A DNA stretch of 64,000 nucleotides. Source: Pyrrhosoma nymphula (taxonomy: Eukaryota > Arthropoda > Insecta > Odonata > Coenagrionidae). A program made the translations under genes and the position numbers. Below the pieces are notes generated by a model, which searched no databases, was not told where the DNA came from, and saw only the letters and a program-made list of their open reading frames with translations. This document shows, piece after piece, positions 47,290 to 59,462 of this stretch. Where the stretch lies: the NCBI GenBank assembly GCA_963573305.1, contig OY754329.1, forward strand, positions 135,457,422 through 135,521,421, read 5' to 3'. Each line of letters begins with the position of its first letter. The first letter of the stretch is position 1.

Positions 47290-47830
47290 CTTCGGTTATT
47301 TGAAAGATAAGTGGAGGTTATCTCATTTTCGTTCACAAATTACCTTAATCGGCAGATGATACGAAGTGGTAGGGACATCAGATGTATAATTTCCATAGCC
47401 AAAGAAGCCTTTTCGAAGAGAAGAGAATTAATGGGAGGAGGCCTGAGAAGAGACGTAAATGAAAGCACGATGAAAACTCCAGTTAGGAGAGGACGTAGGT
47501 ACTTAGAATGGAGGCATTTGCGATGTGGGTTAGGAGAAAGATGGAGAGGGTGAGCTAGATAGGGAGGAATACGAACGAGTAAGTTTTTGATATGGTGGGA
47601 TAGGAAAGGAAATAAGTAGCAGAGATTCGGAGAAGGCAGAGAAGACTGTTAGAGGACGTTTTGAGGGGCGTAAGAATGTCGAATAGGGCAATCGAGGGAA
47701 GAATGCTGAGTACACATGGAAGAGGAAGGATGAGGATTGGAATGTTGGGACGGTTAAGGAGAGACAGAGGGCATGAAGAATTTAAAAGAGACATAATGAA
47801 AAGCAAGTTATTTGCGTGAAAGTGAAATGA
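47290..47830 (+). mobile_element. LINE reverse-transcriptase C-terminal fragment
   Basis: One frame gives SGRDIRCIISIAKEAFSKRR followed by ELMGGGLRRDVNESTMKT, matching the conserved DIRxRIxxAKxAFxxRRxLL...L..K..K.. block after the RT palm in many animal LINEs. A later frame gives RMGMLGRLRRDRGHEEFKRD, matching the RRxxMLDxL...Y..MK tail. Frameshifts and a deletion of the middle (the YGCETWT region) make it dead. Confidence 0.7.
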
Positions 47831-48554
47831 TATCTCTAGAAGGGAGTAGTTAGGGAAAGGACTCCGAAAACGTACCAAACACCTGGTAAAATTCCTAACG
47901 ACGACTCAACATCCTCCTCTCTTTCCCTGACTTCATCACTACCCCCCTAATTACCTGCACCATCTATCTTCTCTGTATTCTCCAAATTTCCTCCACCTTC
48001 ATCCTTTCTTCACCCACCGCTCCAACCAGCCTTTGGTTTGTCTCCCCCCCTTTCCATCCATTGCACCTCCTCCATTATTCAATTTAAACGACCAGTACTC
48101 GGAAAGCGTGTGATTGATCATCTTCAGCCGCAGTGGCTGGTGTGAGTCGAATAACGATTGGTGAGTCAAGTATGCGGCGCGTGCTATCTCGCAAATGTTT
48201 TCGCTGATAACCGCTCTTTGGTGCGACGCAATAATTTAAGCTGGTTGACAGTAGATTGCACAATTCATCCCGAGGGCAGCAGTGGAGGATGCAACTGCTG
48301 GGGAAGGAGAAAAAAGTGTCCTTTCAATGACTGGCGTCGTTTATACGAAGTGGCAACTGCTTGCAATTTTTTTGCGACTGGAGAAAATTGTTAGCCCTTC
48401 AGTGACTTAAATGGGGTATGACCTTCATTCCTCCGCGTCAGATGCGTTCTGTATACGCTAAAAAAAGCCCCTTCATGGTCATTTGCGAATAGGACTCTTT
48501 AGTAGGGCTCTTCGAGTTCATCTATTGAAAAAAAGATGGAAACATTCTTATGAA

Positions 48555-48645
48555 TTGTGAGGATCGGTTGGATATGATCACTTAAGTACAAGCTTCTTAT
48601 CCTCTGAGTCTGGGTTTGAATCCCGGGCAGAGGTGGAGTTCATTC
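48555..48645 (+). repeat. tRNA-derived SINE fragment
   Basis: The plus strand has GGATATGATCACTTAAGT (degenerate A box) and GGGTTTGAATCCCGGG (B box, 48612-48627), about 40 bases apart. Confidence 0.45.
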
Positions 48646-49439
48646 AGTGGGTTCCCAACTCCTACATGATGCAATGTGGAGAGCACCTCAAGTGCATCAC
48701 TCCATCCGTGGGATGACTCGTTAAACTCTGGATCTCTTAATGCCTTGGGTAGACTCGACCGACGTCGGAAATACCGCCATCCTACCGAAATATCTCAAAA
48801 CAATCTTTCTTCTACATTGCTGAGCAAAAAGAGGGTTTTTGAAGGAGAGCTCTTTCTCGTCATCAATGAAATGCAATACAACTCGTTCCACACAGTATGT
48901 GTGCATTTATCATTATGCTATTTATTCCCATTGGCCTTCTTATGTAGCCTAATGAATACATCCCTGAATATTCCTTGTGTCATGTAAGCATCTATTCAAA
49001 TACTCGTATTTTACCTTATACTTTACAACAGATATTGCTTTGATATTTATAGACAAAGGTTAGCTACAAAAAATATAATGCGATGAAAAAATAAGTATAT
49101 TAACATTTAACTTCAGCTTTTACAAAGTCTCTAAAAATTTTAATCGTAAAGCAATTCACTGTGGGACTACGAATTTTTATTTTACTGATTAAGATTGGGG
49201 CGTATTAACAATCTGAACTCTTCAGTTTTCTGCTATATGTAGTCAGATCAAACGTGACAGTAGATATGATTCACGATGACGAAAATTTTAATTATTATTA
49301 CCCGAGTTATTACCTTATTTGGACGCAGTTTCTCTAACTGTGAACTCTTTCCATTAACTACGGACTCTATCAGATAATATTATTATTGATATAAAATTGA
49401 ATACGGGAAATACTTTTTCCATATCTTACATAGAGGCAC

Positions 49440-49930
49440 TTTATTTACACATAATCTTATATTACAGCGACACCTGGGTATGTGAAGATAAGCATAGAAG
49501 TAGGCTAAATGCAGTGGGAATGGGGTACCTGAGAAGTGCTTGCGGCAAAAGCTGGATGGATAGGGTTGGGACTGAGTTGCTCATGAAAGAATGTGAGTTG
49601 GTTGCTCCAGTAATGAGCAGATATGAAAGGAGTGTGCTTCGTTGGTTTTATCATGTTGAGAGAATGTATGAGAGTCGAATAGCGAATGGGTAGATAGAGA
49701 AAGTCATGGGTGAATGTAATGGAAGATACTCTTAAGAGGGATATTAGGCAGTGTTTAAGAATTGGAGAGCGTGTATGAAGCAATGAACGAATGCAATAGA
49801 TGCGAAATAGGCATGTGGAGGAAATTATTTAGAGAGAACCAGTTTCCTAGGCCTAACAGGAGAAATTAATTGTAAGATCTTTGACTTTGCCTACCTCAGA
49901 AGGATATGGCGTGATGGGTGGATATGCATG
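49440..49930 (+). mobile_element. LINE reverse-transcriptase C-terminus fragment
   Basis: The frame at 49397-49693 gives SDTWVCEDKHRSRLNAVGMG, then YLRSACGKSWMDRV, ELLMKECELV, and SRYERSVLRWFYHVERMYES. This is the classic post-RT block (E/D-TW-x-x...R-L-x-A-x-x-M...R...W-x-D-R-V...L...VLRWFGHVERM). Stops and frameshifts follow. The 3' end parallels those at 35.0 and 40.1 kb, so the window has at least three fragments of this family. Confidence 0.75.
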
Positions 49931-52534
49931 TGTCTTACATAGTGTATTCAGCCAAATGATCAAAATAATATGAAGAGAATATTTTGACTGCCTTGCCAGG
50001 TTTGGAGTATTTCTCCTAATTCTGTCACCAGCGCTGAACAAAAGCCAGTTACCTCACTCTATCGACAAATCTCACTGTATACTTCGGACGGTAACACAAA
50101 TGGGAGATTTTAAACCACGCATCGGCCACGGGAAATGATAGATATCGTATGCCGTAATCAGAAGCATTTTTTCGCATGTGTTGTCTTGAAATACCTTGTT
50201 CAAACAGTATGTAAACGGAAGTAGAGCCTTCTTCGTGCTGTCCCGGTGTTTCATGGTGTCGGACCAAACAGCTGAGGTAGAGCGCGGCGTTGTTCCTTGA
50301 AGTGGATAAGCATTCCTCAGGCAGCCGCCGAAAGATATCCGCTGCAATGTGAGCACTCGTCATCAGGAAGCATATGTCACTGCGCAAATTTGCGGACGAA
50401 ACAACATCATTGGCAGTAGTATGATTCCTCCATGGCAAGTGCCAACAGCTTTTTTGAGCTTAGTGTGTCGTGTTAATCATTACTGGGAAACAATGTTTTT
50501 AAATAACCTTTAGGTAGAATACAATTCATAATTCCATTCTTGTTTTATTCAAATTCATACCTACTAGCGACATTTGGAGTTGCGAGATATTTCTGCAGTA
50601 CTCCGTTGCCCACTTCTAGAGAGATACGTGGAGAGAACTTAACGTGCAGTACTCGTAACAGTCGGATGGGACGTTTAACTGTGGACCTCTGGGAGCCTTT
50701 CGTTCAGAATAGGTTTCTGTCGACGCCGGGTTTCTTTCTCTCGACCATTTCTTCCATTCCCTGCATAGTTTTACCAGCCTCCTCACCTATCCTAAATTGT
50801 TAAAGTGGCCTCAATCGTTGATAGTCTTACCAAATAATCAACCAACCGAATGTCACTGTAAATGCGAGGTCTGATTTTTTGTCATTCAAAAACAAAACCA
50901 GCAGCTCCCAAGGGGGATGAACGAATTCCCACTCATATAATCTTCAGTGATGAACTAGAAAAGAGAAAAAAGTATTATCCTATCAGTCTCATAGATTCCC
51001 TAAATTATTTTTACACAAAATCAACTATGTCTCTAAACCTTTATAACAACAATTTATCGAACAAAATTATTAAATAATCATTATTCTGTTTCATTTTGTC
51101 TTTACATGCCACCGAATTTTAACATAAGAGGTCTTTCGTGTCATGAACGAGCGATAAGCTTGTTAATCACATTACAGCTCTTATCTAGCACATGTGACGG
51201 CGTTATCAGATGATACCTTAACTCCCTGAGCTCGGTGAACTTGCTGTCTGAGGACTCAAAGTCTCACAAGAGTAGAGCTTCAATAGTCACAACGCATTGA
51301 GTTACTCTCGTCTAATATTTAAAAATGAGAAAGGGAACGCCTTTTTACCCTCGGTTCGAATTGAATGTCAGCCACTCTAGAGGAAAAAAACTACTACATA
51401 TTGATATCCACTGGGCAGCGAAGGCTTCAATGATTCACAATTCATGTTCAATTGTATCCGTGAATTAGTAGTATTGGGAATACTAATCAGTAGTATCTTA
51501 ACCAGTTTACTGGATATTATCATGTTCACCGGCGTAGCACCATCTTAGTTTATAGTCTAATATGGCTCTCCTTACTGCTGCATTGTTATCCCAACTATTT
51601 TTCGGTGCGTGCCTCGCGTTTTGAGTTCGATCTTGAACTAAGGCCATCCTTGTAAACCATTGAGACACGTTTCATAAGTAATGGCACTGAATGCATACAA
51701 TTAGTATCATCCTTCTCAAAGTCCTCTCGAAAACGTTATGGCTTTGAAAGGATGACTTCATTCACTTCCATTTCAATGGTTGATATCAATGGAGGATGTC
51801 AGCACTGATTGACCGGGACAGGTCAGATTCGGATAAGAGGGCGATTACGACCCTCAAAAGGCCTTTTAGATTGTGTAAACTAAGGTTTAAAGCAAACCGC
51901 TGATTTTGACATCTCTCTAATGTTGAACAGTAAGTATAATCAACAGTGAGGAATATCAATAATTGTTTACCATCGGTTAAGGTACTTTTTATGGCATCAT
52001 TAGTTAATCAATGGAATTATGATTTGTACTTTTACCCAGAGGGTATTAAAAACATTGTTTTTCAAATAATTATTAATCAAGGTATGGATATTCAATTTTT
52101 TTAGTCCAGTAATAATTAACCAAGGTACTTTGCATGACTTCAATAAGTTTTTTGCTGTTATCGTTTTGGTTTCGCTTATGAGATCATGCTCCTTACATTT
52201 TTTTAATGAGGTGTCTCTATACTTCTAAGCCTGTGTCGTTAGATGTCATCTGATACTTGCTCCTCCTGTAGAATACGTACTGCACTTCTCCAAGTAGGTA
52301 CTCCAAATTAGGATTCGGGGGTCCAATAACATGAAAATCTTCGCCAGCGCTGGGATCAGAACTTGGGCCCTCAGGATGGATGTTAAAAATTGGATTCAGG
52401 GCAGTTTCTTTTACATCAACCTAGGGATTTTAGAAACCCGAAGCAAAATAATTGGGTTTAGTCTAAGGTTTATGTTGTGGGTGCGAAGACTTTCGCGACG
52501 TGTGGAATGGGCCTTGCATCTGATGACTTTGCCA

Positions 52535-52858
52535 GTCTATCCTAGACCTAGTTGTGGAATGTCATACATAAGTCAGACTAGCAGTGCCGTCACATTTCGC
52601 CTACAGGAACACCGAAGGACACTGAAGAACAAGCAATTCCACCTTTCGGCGGTAGTCGAATGTATTTGCTCCGGATCGAGACACGAAGTTAATATGGAAG
52701 ATGCGACGGTGATTTTACAACACTCTATGCAATATTCCAAAATAATTCGTGAAGTCAAAGAAATTGCCAAGCATCCAAACAATTCCAATCAAGAGGATGT
52801 CTATAAATTCCACAGCATATGGAAAAGAATTTTCCGTCAGAACTCCAGCCAATCATAG
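52535..52858 (+). pseudogene. Penelope-like element GIY-YIG endonuclease remnant
   Basis: The open frame ends with VYPRPSCGMSYISQTSSAVT, then FRLQEHRRTLKN, SAVVECICSGSRHEV, and IIREVKEIAKHPNNSNQEDV, YKFHSIWKRIF. Order and spacing match the C-terminal GIY-YIG domain of Penelope-like elements (Y-x-I-x-C-x-C-G-x-x-YIGQT...RLxEHxR...SAVAEH...RExIEIxKHPNNFNRED...LxxxW). The second Gly of YIG is Ser here, and the frame upstream has no reverse transcriptase. It is a 5'-truncated, probably inactive copy. The frame opens at 52331, but only the part from about 52535 is homologous. Confidence 0.8.
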
Positions 52859-53215
52859 ACCAGATGCACCTTTTACCACCCGGTATAAACAGGACCAAAA
52901 TGAGGCTCGTCACCTCGTCCTGAAGATGCCAGTTGTAACTCTGGAGAGATTGTTGTCACTCTTTAACAACCCAAGTGGTGAATTCCCGAGAATGGATTTC
53001 ATTCAATTTCTGTCCCCGGATGGCGAGTCTTTACTTTGAATGAATCATCTTGGCACTTTGCTTCTATTTATTATCGGGCAATTCCATCGTGTTTTGTAGC
53101 TCCGTAGACAGCATTTTATCTTTCATCCAGGAGGTGGTTTCAAGAAAGGAGGATAATAGGTGAAACGTTTTCAACGAAGATCAAGACTCAATGGAATTAC
53201 CCGATAATAGAATGA
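52859..53215 (+). mobile_element. 3' tail of the Penelope-like element with terminal inverted repeat
   Basis: Downstream of the GIY-YIG remnant, TTATTATCGGGCAATTCCAT (about 53069-53088) is opposed by ATGGAATTACCCGATAATAG (about 53191-53210). Between them AGGTGAAACGTTTTCAACGA carries the GAAACGTTT signature seen in other repeats of the window. Such structured tails are typical of Penelope-like elements. Confidence 0.55.
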
Positions 53216-54868
53216 AGAACCAGGGTTTGGAATACATGTAAAAGTCATGAAAACTGAAAATGAGTGTGGAAAACCTGGAAAAGTCGTGAATAATGAGAAA
53301 TTACCCTAAACATATGCTTTCTCAGGTCAAAGTCTGATTTTTTTCAACGAGTAGGGAGTACCATTTTTGAGTCTATCAGTTAGTGTGTGGACTAATCGTT
53401 TATAGTGCCTTGCTAAAATGAGGCGGTGGAGCTTTTATTTGTCATTTAACAATTAATTGTGCCCATAAACTCAACTTTCAGGTTCTATTCGTTACACTCA
53501 TGCTGAGAAGGATGGAATATTTGTTTCTCCGTAGAAATTGTGTACAGGTAATTCGTTGCTCTCGTCATGGCCAAGATCTAAGAATAACATGCCATCAGTA
53601 AGGAAGCGGATTTACCCTGGAAGTGATATTGATGGTATTCAAGTTTTTGAGAAACTTTATTCCCCCGTGGTGCATGCGGTAATGTGAGGTGCTCCTATTC
53701 TTCCGCCTTCTTCAAATTATACTATTGCCAAAGAATGGATATTTTCACCTGAAAAATTGAAACTTTTAGCCTGAAAACCTGAAAAAGCCCTGGAATTTCA
53801 TAAACAATGGTCTGTATTAACCCTGATAAACAGACCTCATGGAAACCTGAGGAAGAATAATCTTGGATAAACATTATTGTTAACAGGTATACTTCTCTAG
53901 CGATTAACAACGGATAGGAGAGGGTAATTAAGGTGACCACTGTGCTACAGACATCTCTACCAAGATGGAAGTAGAGAGGCTTAAAACCTAAATATCTGGA
54001 CTTTGGGTCCCATGTCAAGCAAACGGTCGGCGCTAAAGGCTGTCTTCTAGCGAGGAAAAATTAAAAAACAAAGTTTTTAATTGGTAACAGGCCCGGCTGC
54101 CAATTAGGATATCCGGGTTCCATTTTTGGTTTGCTCAAATGATTTTAGGGTGAGGAAACACCTCGTAATATTCCACCCTAAATTTTTGCCGACGCCAGAT
54201 CAATTACAGGGCTATAAATTCTCAGTATTCACATGGCGTTATTATCTCACTCTTTGTAATGGCTAGTGTCATAACACCCCATGCCGCACACGCTTCGGCG
54301 GCGCCTCAAAGAATCGTACATAGATTTTGATCAGCGCTGTGCCTTTTCAATGATGAAAGACTCAAAGCCTTTTGACTAATAATAAATTTGGGGTGAGATA
54401 TTACAAATATCTTATCTTTAATCTCCCATCACGCTTAGTGCCAACGCTCGCCTTGGCTTTGAGGGCAATGACTTTTTCATTGAGAATTTCTTCGTATCGT
54501 TGTATTTTCCATCGCTATAGAAGCTTACGATTTTTTTATTTCTAGTAATTAAATGACGTCCTTATTAAGTTATTGCTAACCATTTTCGGAAACGGAACCG
54601 TGATAGTGGCATGCGTTTCTCAGGCCTTCACTCTGGGTCGGGAGTTGCTAAAGATATGGGAGGTTACATCCTAAGCTACAATTACTACGGGAAATGAGTT
54701 AACTTGAGTCTCAAATTGGTATGGAGGATATTGTTTAAGATGCACAGTTGAAATAAATTGCCAAAATAAATTAGATACACTGCCAAACAGATAAGCGTAA
54801 GCAGTTTTCCGATCCAAGCTATTTTACAAGTATGGGTAACGTTTTAATTAGCCGTGAAATTATCTCGG

Positions 54869-54972
54869 GCTTCCGACCGGGTCAGGTTCTCCATCTCCAC
54901 CGACGTTTCGATGGGCTGGGCTGGCCTCAGGGCTGTTGATTCCGGGTGTCGAAGTTGTCGGGTTTATATACT
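54869..54972 (-). repeat. GACGTTTCG-family dispersed repeat
   Basis: CCACCGACGTTTCGATGGGC, then GGCCTCAGGGCTGTTGATTC, ending GTCGGGTTTATATAC. Same motif order as 22577-22690. No coding. Confidence 0.5.
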
Positions 54973-55368
54973 CTGTTTTATTGTAGTTTATTACTGTTAA
55001 TTTTAGTGCAATTTTAGCTACAGTTACTTTCAATGGTTAGGTGATGAGAATTCCAATGAAGGAAATTGTTTTTACGTGGGTTTTATTGTGCCTCTAATTG
55101 AAGTTATTCATGAGTGTCAGTTACTTGTACGATATGCAAAAGAAAGTCATTTTGGATGGAAATATATAATTTTAGATTTTATAACTTTCTTTTGCTATTT
55201 TCTTGGGCCGACTCTGGGTGTAAGAATTATTTATTTCCTCTACAAGCTACATCAAAACAGCAAAAACAGAGCGAGAGATACCTATCCATCTTAGCACGCC
55301 TCACTTCTTATCCCTTCCTTTCCCCAACTTCCTTTTCAGTTTCTCTCACTTCTGCTAGAGTCTCAACG

Positions 55369-55420
55369 TACCCTGCCACACGACCATACGGCGGTTCGCA
55401 GTTTAGTATGCAGGTGCATA
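55369..55420 (+). repeat. CCTGCCACACG-family repeat fragment
   Basis: TACCCTGCCACACGACC, then GCGGTTCGCAGTTTAGTATG and CAGGTGCATA. Related to 32265-32318 and, on the opposite strand, 61484-61524. Confidence 0.5.
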
Positions 55421-58400
55421 GTGGTAGCGAAACATGGTGGAAGTCGTATGCTCGAAGCATAACGTTAAGTAGGGGAAGGTTCATTGGTAAGGGATTGGCT
55501 AAGGAGCTGAGGGGAGTGGCCAGCGCATGGTTGGCACACGCTGCCAACATAACTGCAATCAACTTGAGGAGGCGGGAACATGTCAGCAGCGAGTTTCACG
55601 ACCATATTTACAATCCAAACAAAGCTGAATCAAAATACGCTGATACCGCTCGCAACCCAACGGAGAGGCCCGTCGAAACAATTGGATTAATAGCCATAGA
55701 GAGCTATAAATTTGATGTTAATGACGGATTGGGAATTTTTAATATGGAGATGCAGATTTACGACCTTGTTTACCCTGGGAGTCAAACGCGGAGACCACCG
55801 TTCTTCCTCGCGAAAAACTAGTTTGTAGAGAATTTGACTCTTCCACTGAACTGGGGCCTTCTGCGCAACTGCCACCATGCTTTGCTAAACCCCGCGGCTC
55901 TTGAGTCGATAACCTCAGGGCGTTTAGTCAACCATGAATATGTACTCTTTTTGTTTTTTACGCTATTCAGATTCAAGGGTGGGAACCGTTCCGCTCTCAA
56001 GGCAACTCATAATCTTCGTATTCCAGATGAAAAACTTGTGGTCATCATGTATTGTCATTATCATGCTATTTAATGGATATCTTTATCATCAAACTACATA
56101 ATTACCCAGGTATGTCCGTCAGTCTTTAACGCTGCTAGGGGCGCTGCGATTGAGAATTCAGTTTCGTTGAAATTCAATTTCATTTTTATTTTATTTTAAT
56201 ATATATTATTCAATTCATAGATCCAACCACAAAAATCGTATTAATCTATATCTTATCTTTGATCCAAATAGTTTTTGTAAATGGTTGTGGAAATATGGAT
56301 AAATTCATAAATAAATATTCTCCGAAATATGTGATGATATTTTTCTTGGTTACCATGTTGCTAAAAACAATATATTGATAAATTTAATTAAGAAATGGTC
56401 TATGGATTGATTAACTTAATGATATTTAAAGGTGATTCGAGGAGATCTTGGCCTTGATTTTCGTGTAAGTATAAAGACGGGAGACATTTAACGGAGTAAT
56501 CCTTAAAAATATTCTTTAATTTTTTTATATTTAGATTTTACATGCCTTCCGTACTTCTGGCCGAGCGTTGGATCCGGATATAGATTAGATTAAATTCTAT
56601 CTGGCTATGAGTCTATGCACCTGTCTAACGCTGAAATACAATATCTGATCATGCACTAATTACTCAGAAGGGGGGGCGTCATTTTTTACGCGTTATAGCA
56701 AATATTATCATAATGTGAAACATTCACGCGGAACACGAGGTAGATTGAAGTTACTGCGATTATTAAAGGTCCACATCCCAAAAACCTGTAACAGAATTGG
56801 GGATTCAATGCAGAAAATATTCATGCTATCATTTCCTCGCTGAGTGATACTTAATTCATGAGGAACACATTCGCCACGGGCAGTGGTCGTTTCTGGGAAT
56901 AGTTTCATGGCCACGTCCATATTCCAAACTGGATCGCGGAAAAGTGGTTGGTGGGGTATATAGGTCATTATCTCGAAATGCTATTTAATTTTATAGCCGG
57001 TAAAATCTTGATTTTGAAGCTCCACGGCCATATATGTTCTTCTTCTGAGATTCCTGTTTCATTTTCCTCATCTCTTTCGAGATCAACGATCCTTAAAAAT
57101 GAGAAAGCTAGTCTCGGCGTCATCCTTCTGCGTTAGATTATCAAAAGTGTGTTTAAAACGAAGATTTCCGTGGCTATTATCAAGGTGAGTCAGAATTATC
57201 TGGATGACGGATGTGGAAGAAGTGATTAAATATACCAATTAAGGTTCAATGGTTAACTTTCTTTTTTTTGTGTTGAACTAATTTCACGAATTGGCATTGT
57301 TCATAGTAAAAAAAGAACAAAGTTATCCATTTCAGTGTACTCATAGAGTTTTTTGTGTAGGCCTTACGTTCTAACATGGTACATTTTTATTTCGAGTACT
57401 ACTGAGGAAAGAATTATACTACCCGCTAATATTTACAAGTATTAAGCAGTTGTTCGATGGCTGAAGAAATATTCAATGTATGTATAACATATTTATTTGA
57501 AATATATTTCATTTCGGGCGTTAACATTTGTAAAAATTTTACGCTCTCCTTTTACCATCTATGGAGATGGTAATACTGATAAATTAAGTGAAAAGTTCAT
57601 TAGAGTAGCATTAGTATTTCAATAATTTAGTCGCTGTTTCAATGACTCTTTAAATTTTTACGGCATTTATTTGGTTTCACTTATTAATTTTCAAACGACT
57701 TGCGGATTGGTCTAATGGAATTCTACCGCAATTCCGTGAAAGTACTGACTCACAATTAGTAATTTTTCACATTAAAATTCACCACCGTAAGTTTGCCAAC
57801 TATGAGATGAAGTTTTGGCATTTCACCCTCGACTATGGCATTTAGTCTTTGAAACTGCTGTTAATATTAATAAACCTTATCAACATAATCTTCTAGTATC
57901 GCCGTAATATTAACGGAAATTAGAAATATATATATTTAATTAAAACAGAGCCCATACTCCAGGAGAAATTCGAATCAGCGAGTTTCAAGTTTGCGGGTGA
58001 CTGCTTTGTCGGATTTTTTTGCTATGGTACGGTATTTTAATTGCCTGCTTAAATACTTATTTTTTCAATTCGTCTAGACATTGCCGTAAGGTATGCCGCA
58101 TAACAATTTTGCGTACGATTCGTTTACGGGAACGTGAAGCATTCCACCTTATTTTAGTTGTATAAATTATTTAATTTTAACGAGGGAATAATCGTTAACA
58201 AAAACGAAGTAGAATTCGGATGCTTGCGATCTTGAGAACCCTGTTAGTCAAACGGAGACTAGCTCCCCCGTGCGGAGCCTGTTCGTAGGCAATAGAAAAG
58301 GGTCTTCTGCGCAGCTGTCGCCATGATTCCTTTCCTTTACATCTTGCATTGTTTTATAACATGGAAAAACCTTCGATAAGATCTGTAATAGCGAGCCTCA

Positions 58401-59462
58401 TATGCTTCAAAGACTTCAATTTTCCTTTAAAATCCAGTTGTCAAGCAGCCTCCGGGCTACGCGAATAGCTTAGAAAGGAATTGGTGAATGATATTTAACC
58501 TCGGGTAGGAAATGAGTTTTTCATGGAAAATAATTTGCCTATTTACATCATCAAGCAGTAAGTAGTGAAATTATTTTAGTGGGGGTATAATATGCAGTGA
58601 AAAATATTGTATTTATGGTCAGTTGAAGTCAAAGTTCGTTCCTGTTGGTATTTTTTGCCCGCAGTTTTTGCTTTGGAGCGGAATTCATAGGAAATAATTT
58701 CAAATGGTGCCGACTGTGTAAATATGACTACTGCCCGTTAGGAAATTTAGATCTCGAGTCTATGGGAAATGATTAGAGTAAGAGTCGCCGCTATTACGAA
58801 ATGACCTCAGGAGTGAGAGGAAAAAGTTAGAGATACTTTCAGCAACGGAGCAATTGTCCCGAACGCATTTAATTTCCATTGATCCTGAAAAACCCCACAG
58901 TCATTCCGACGTTTGGCCTTTGTTATCGTAGACAGTTCCAGTTCAATGTTTTGATTGAGCCCCACCCCCAGCATCATCCTTGAGCAATGTCGAAAGCCCC
59001 AACGTTTTTCGTTATTTCTGCAATTCAACGATGAATTTCAACTTTCTGCACCTTGATTTCGTGGAAACATTTGGCTTGTCATTATGCTTATGCGCTATAT
59101 TCATGCGTCTGCTGGATTATCTCTTATCTATTGGCTTTATGGAAACAGCTGAGGGAAAACCATAGATAAGGAATGAAATGGGAACTTCATTAGTGGTTTG
59201 AGCTTACTCGGAATTAGTTCCATTTTAAAACCCCGAAGAAAGCGGCTCTCAGGGAATACTTAGGAAATAGAATAATGTACATGTTTAAATTTGCGCGCAT
59301 GGTGTAAAAATTGTTTTCTTGACTCTAATATCCTCTGTCTTCTTCTTTTACCCTTCCATTACCTCCAAGAAAAGGTTACTCAATAAAAAAATGAAAAACT
59401 TTTATTTGCTAATGTTAAATAAATATAATTTTTATGTTCATTTATTAAAATAATTTAAATGG

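Larger units (their letters stand above)
46044..59462. other. Gene-free interval between sulfotransferase 2 and beta-glucuronidase
   Basis: No supportable host gene in 13.4 kb. Assignable contents are LINE, SINE, Penelope-like and dispersed repeats listed separately. The longest open frame (55114-55821, 235 codons) overlaps a repeat and shows no domain. Confidence 0.4.

Noticed and set aside
50049..50438. 129-codon minus-strand open frame
   Set aside because: No recognisable domain, no splice or start context, and an overlapping alternative frame of similar length. I could not support a gene.
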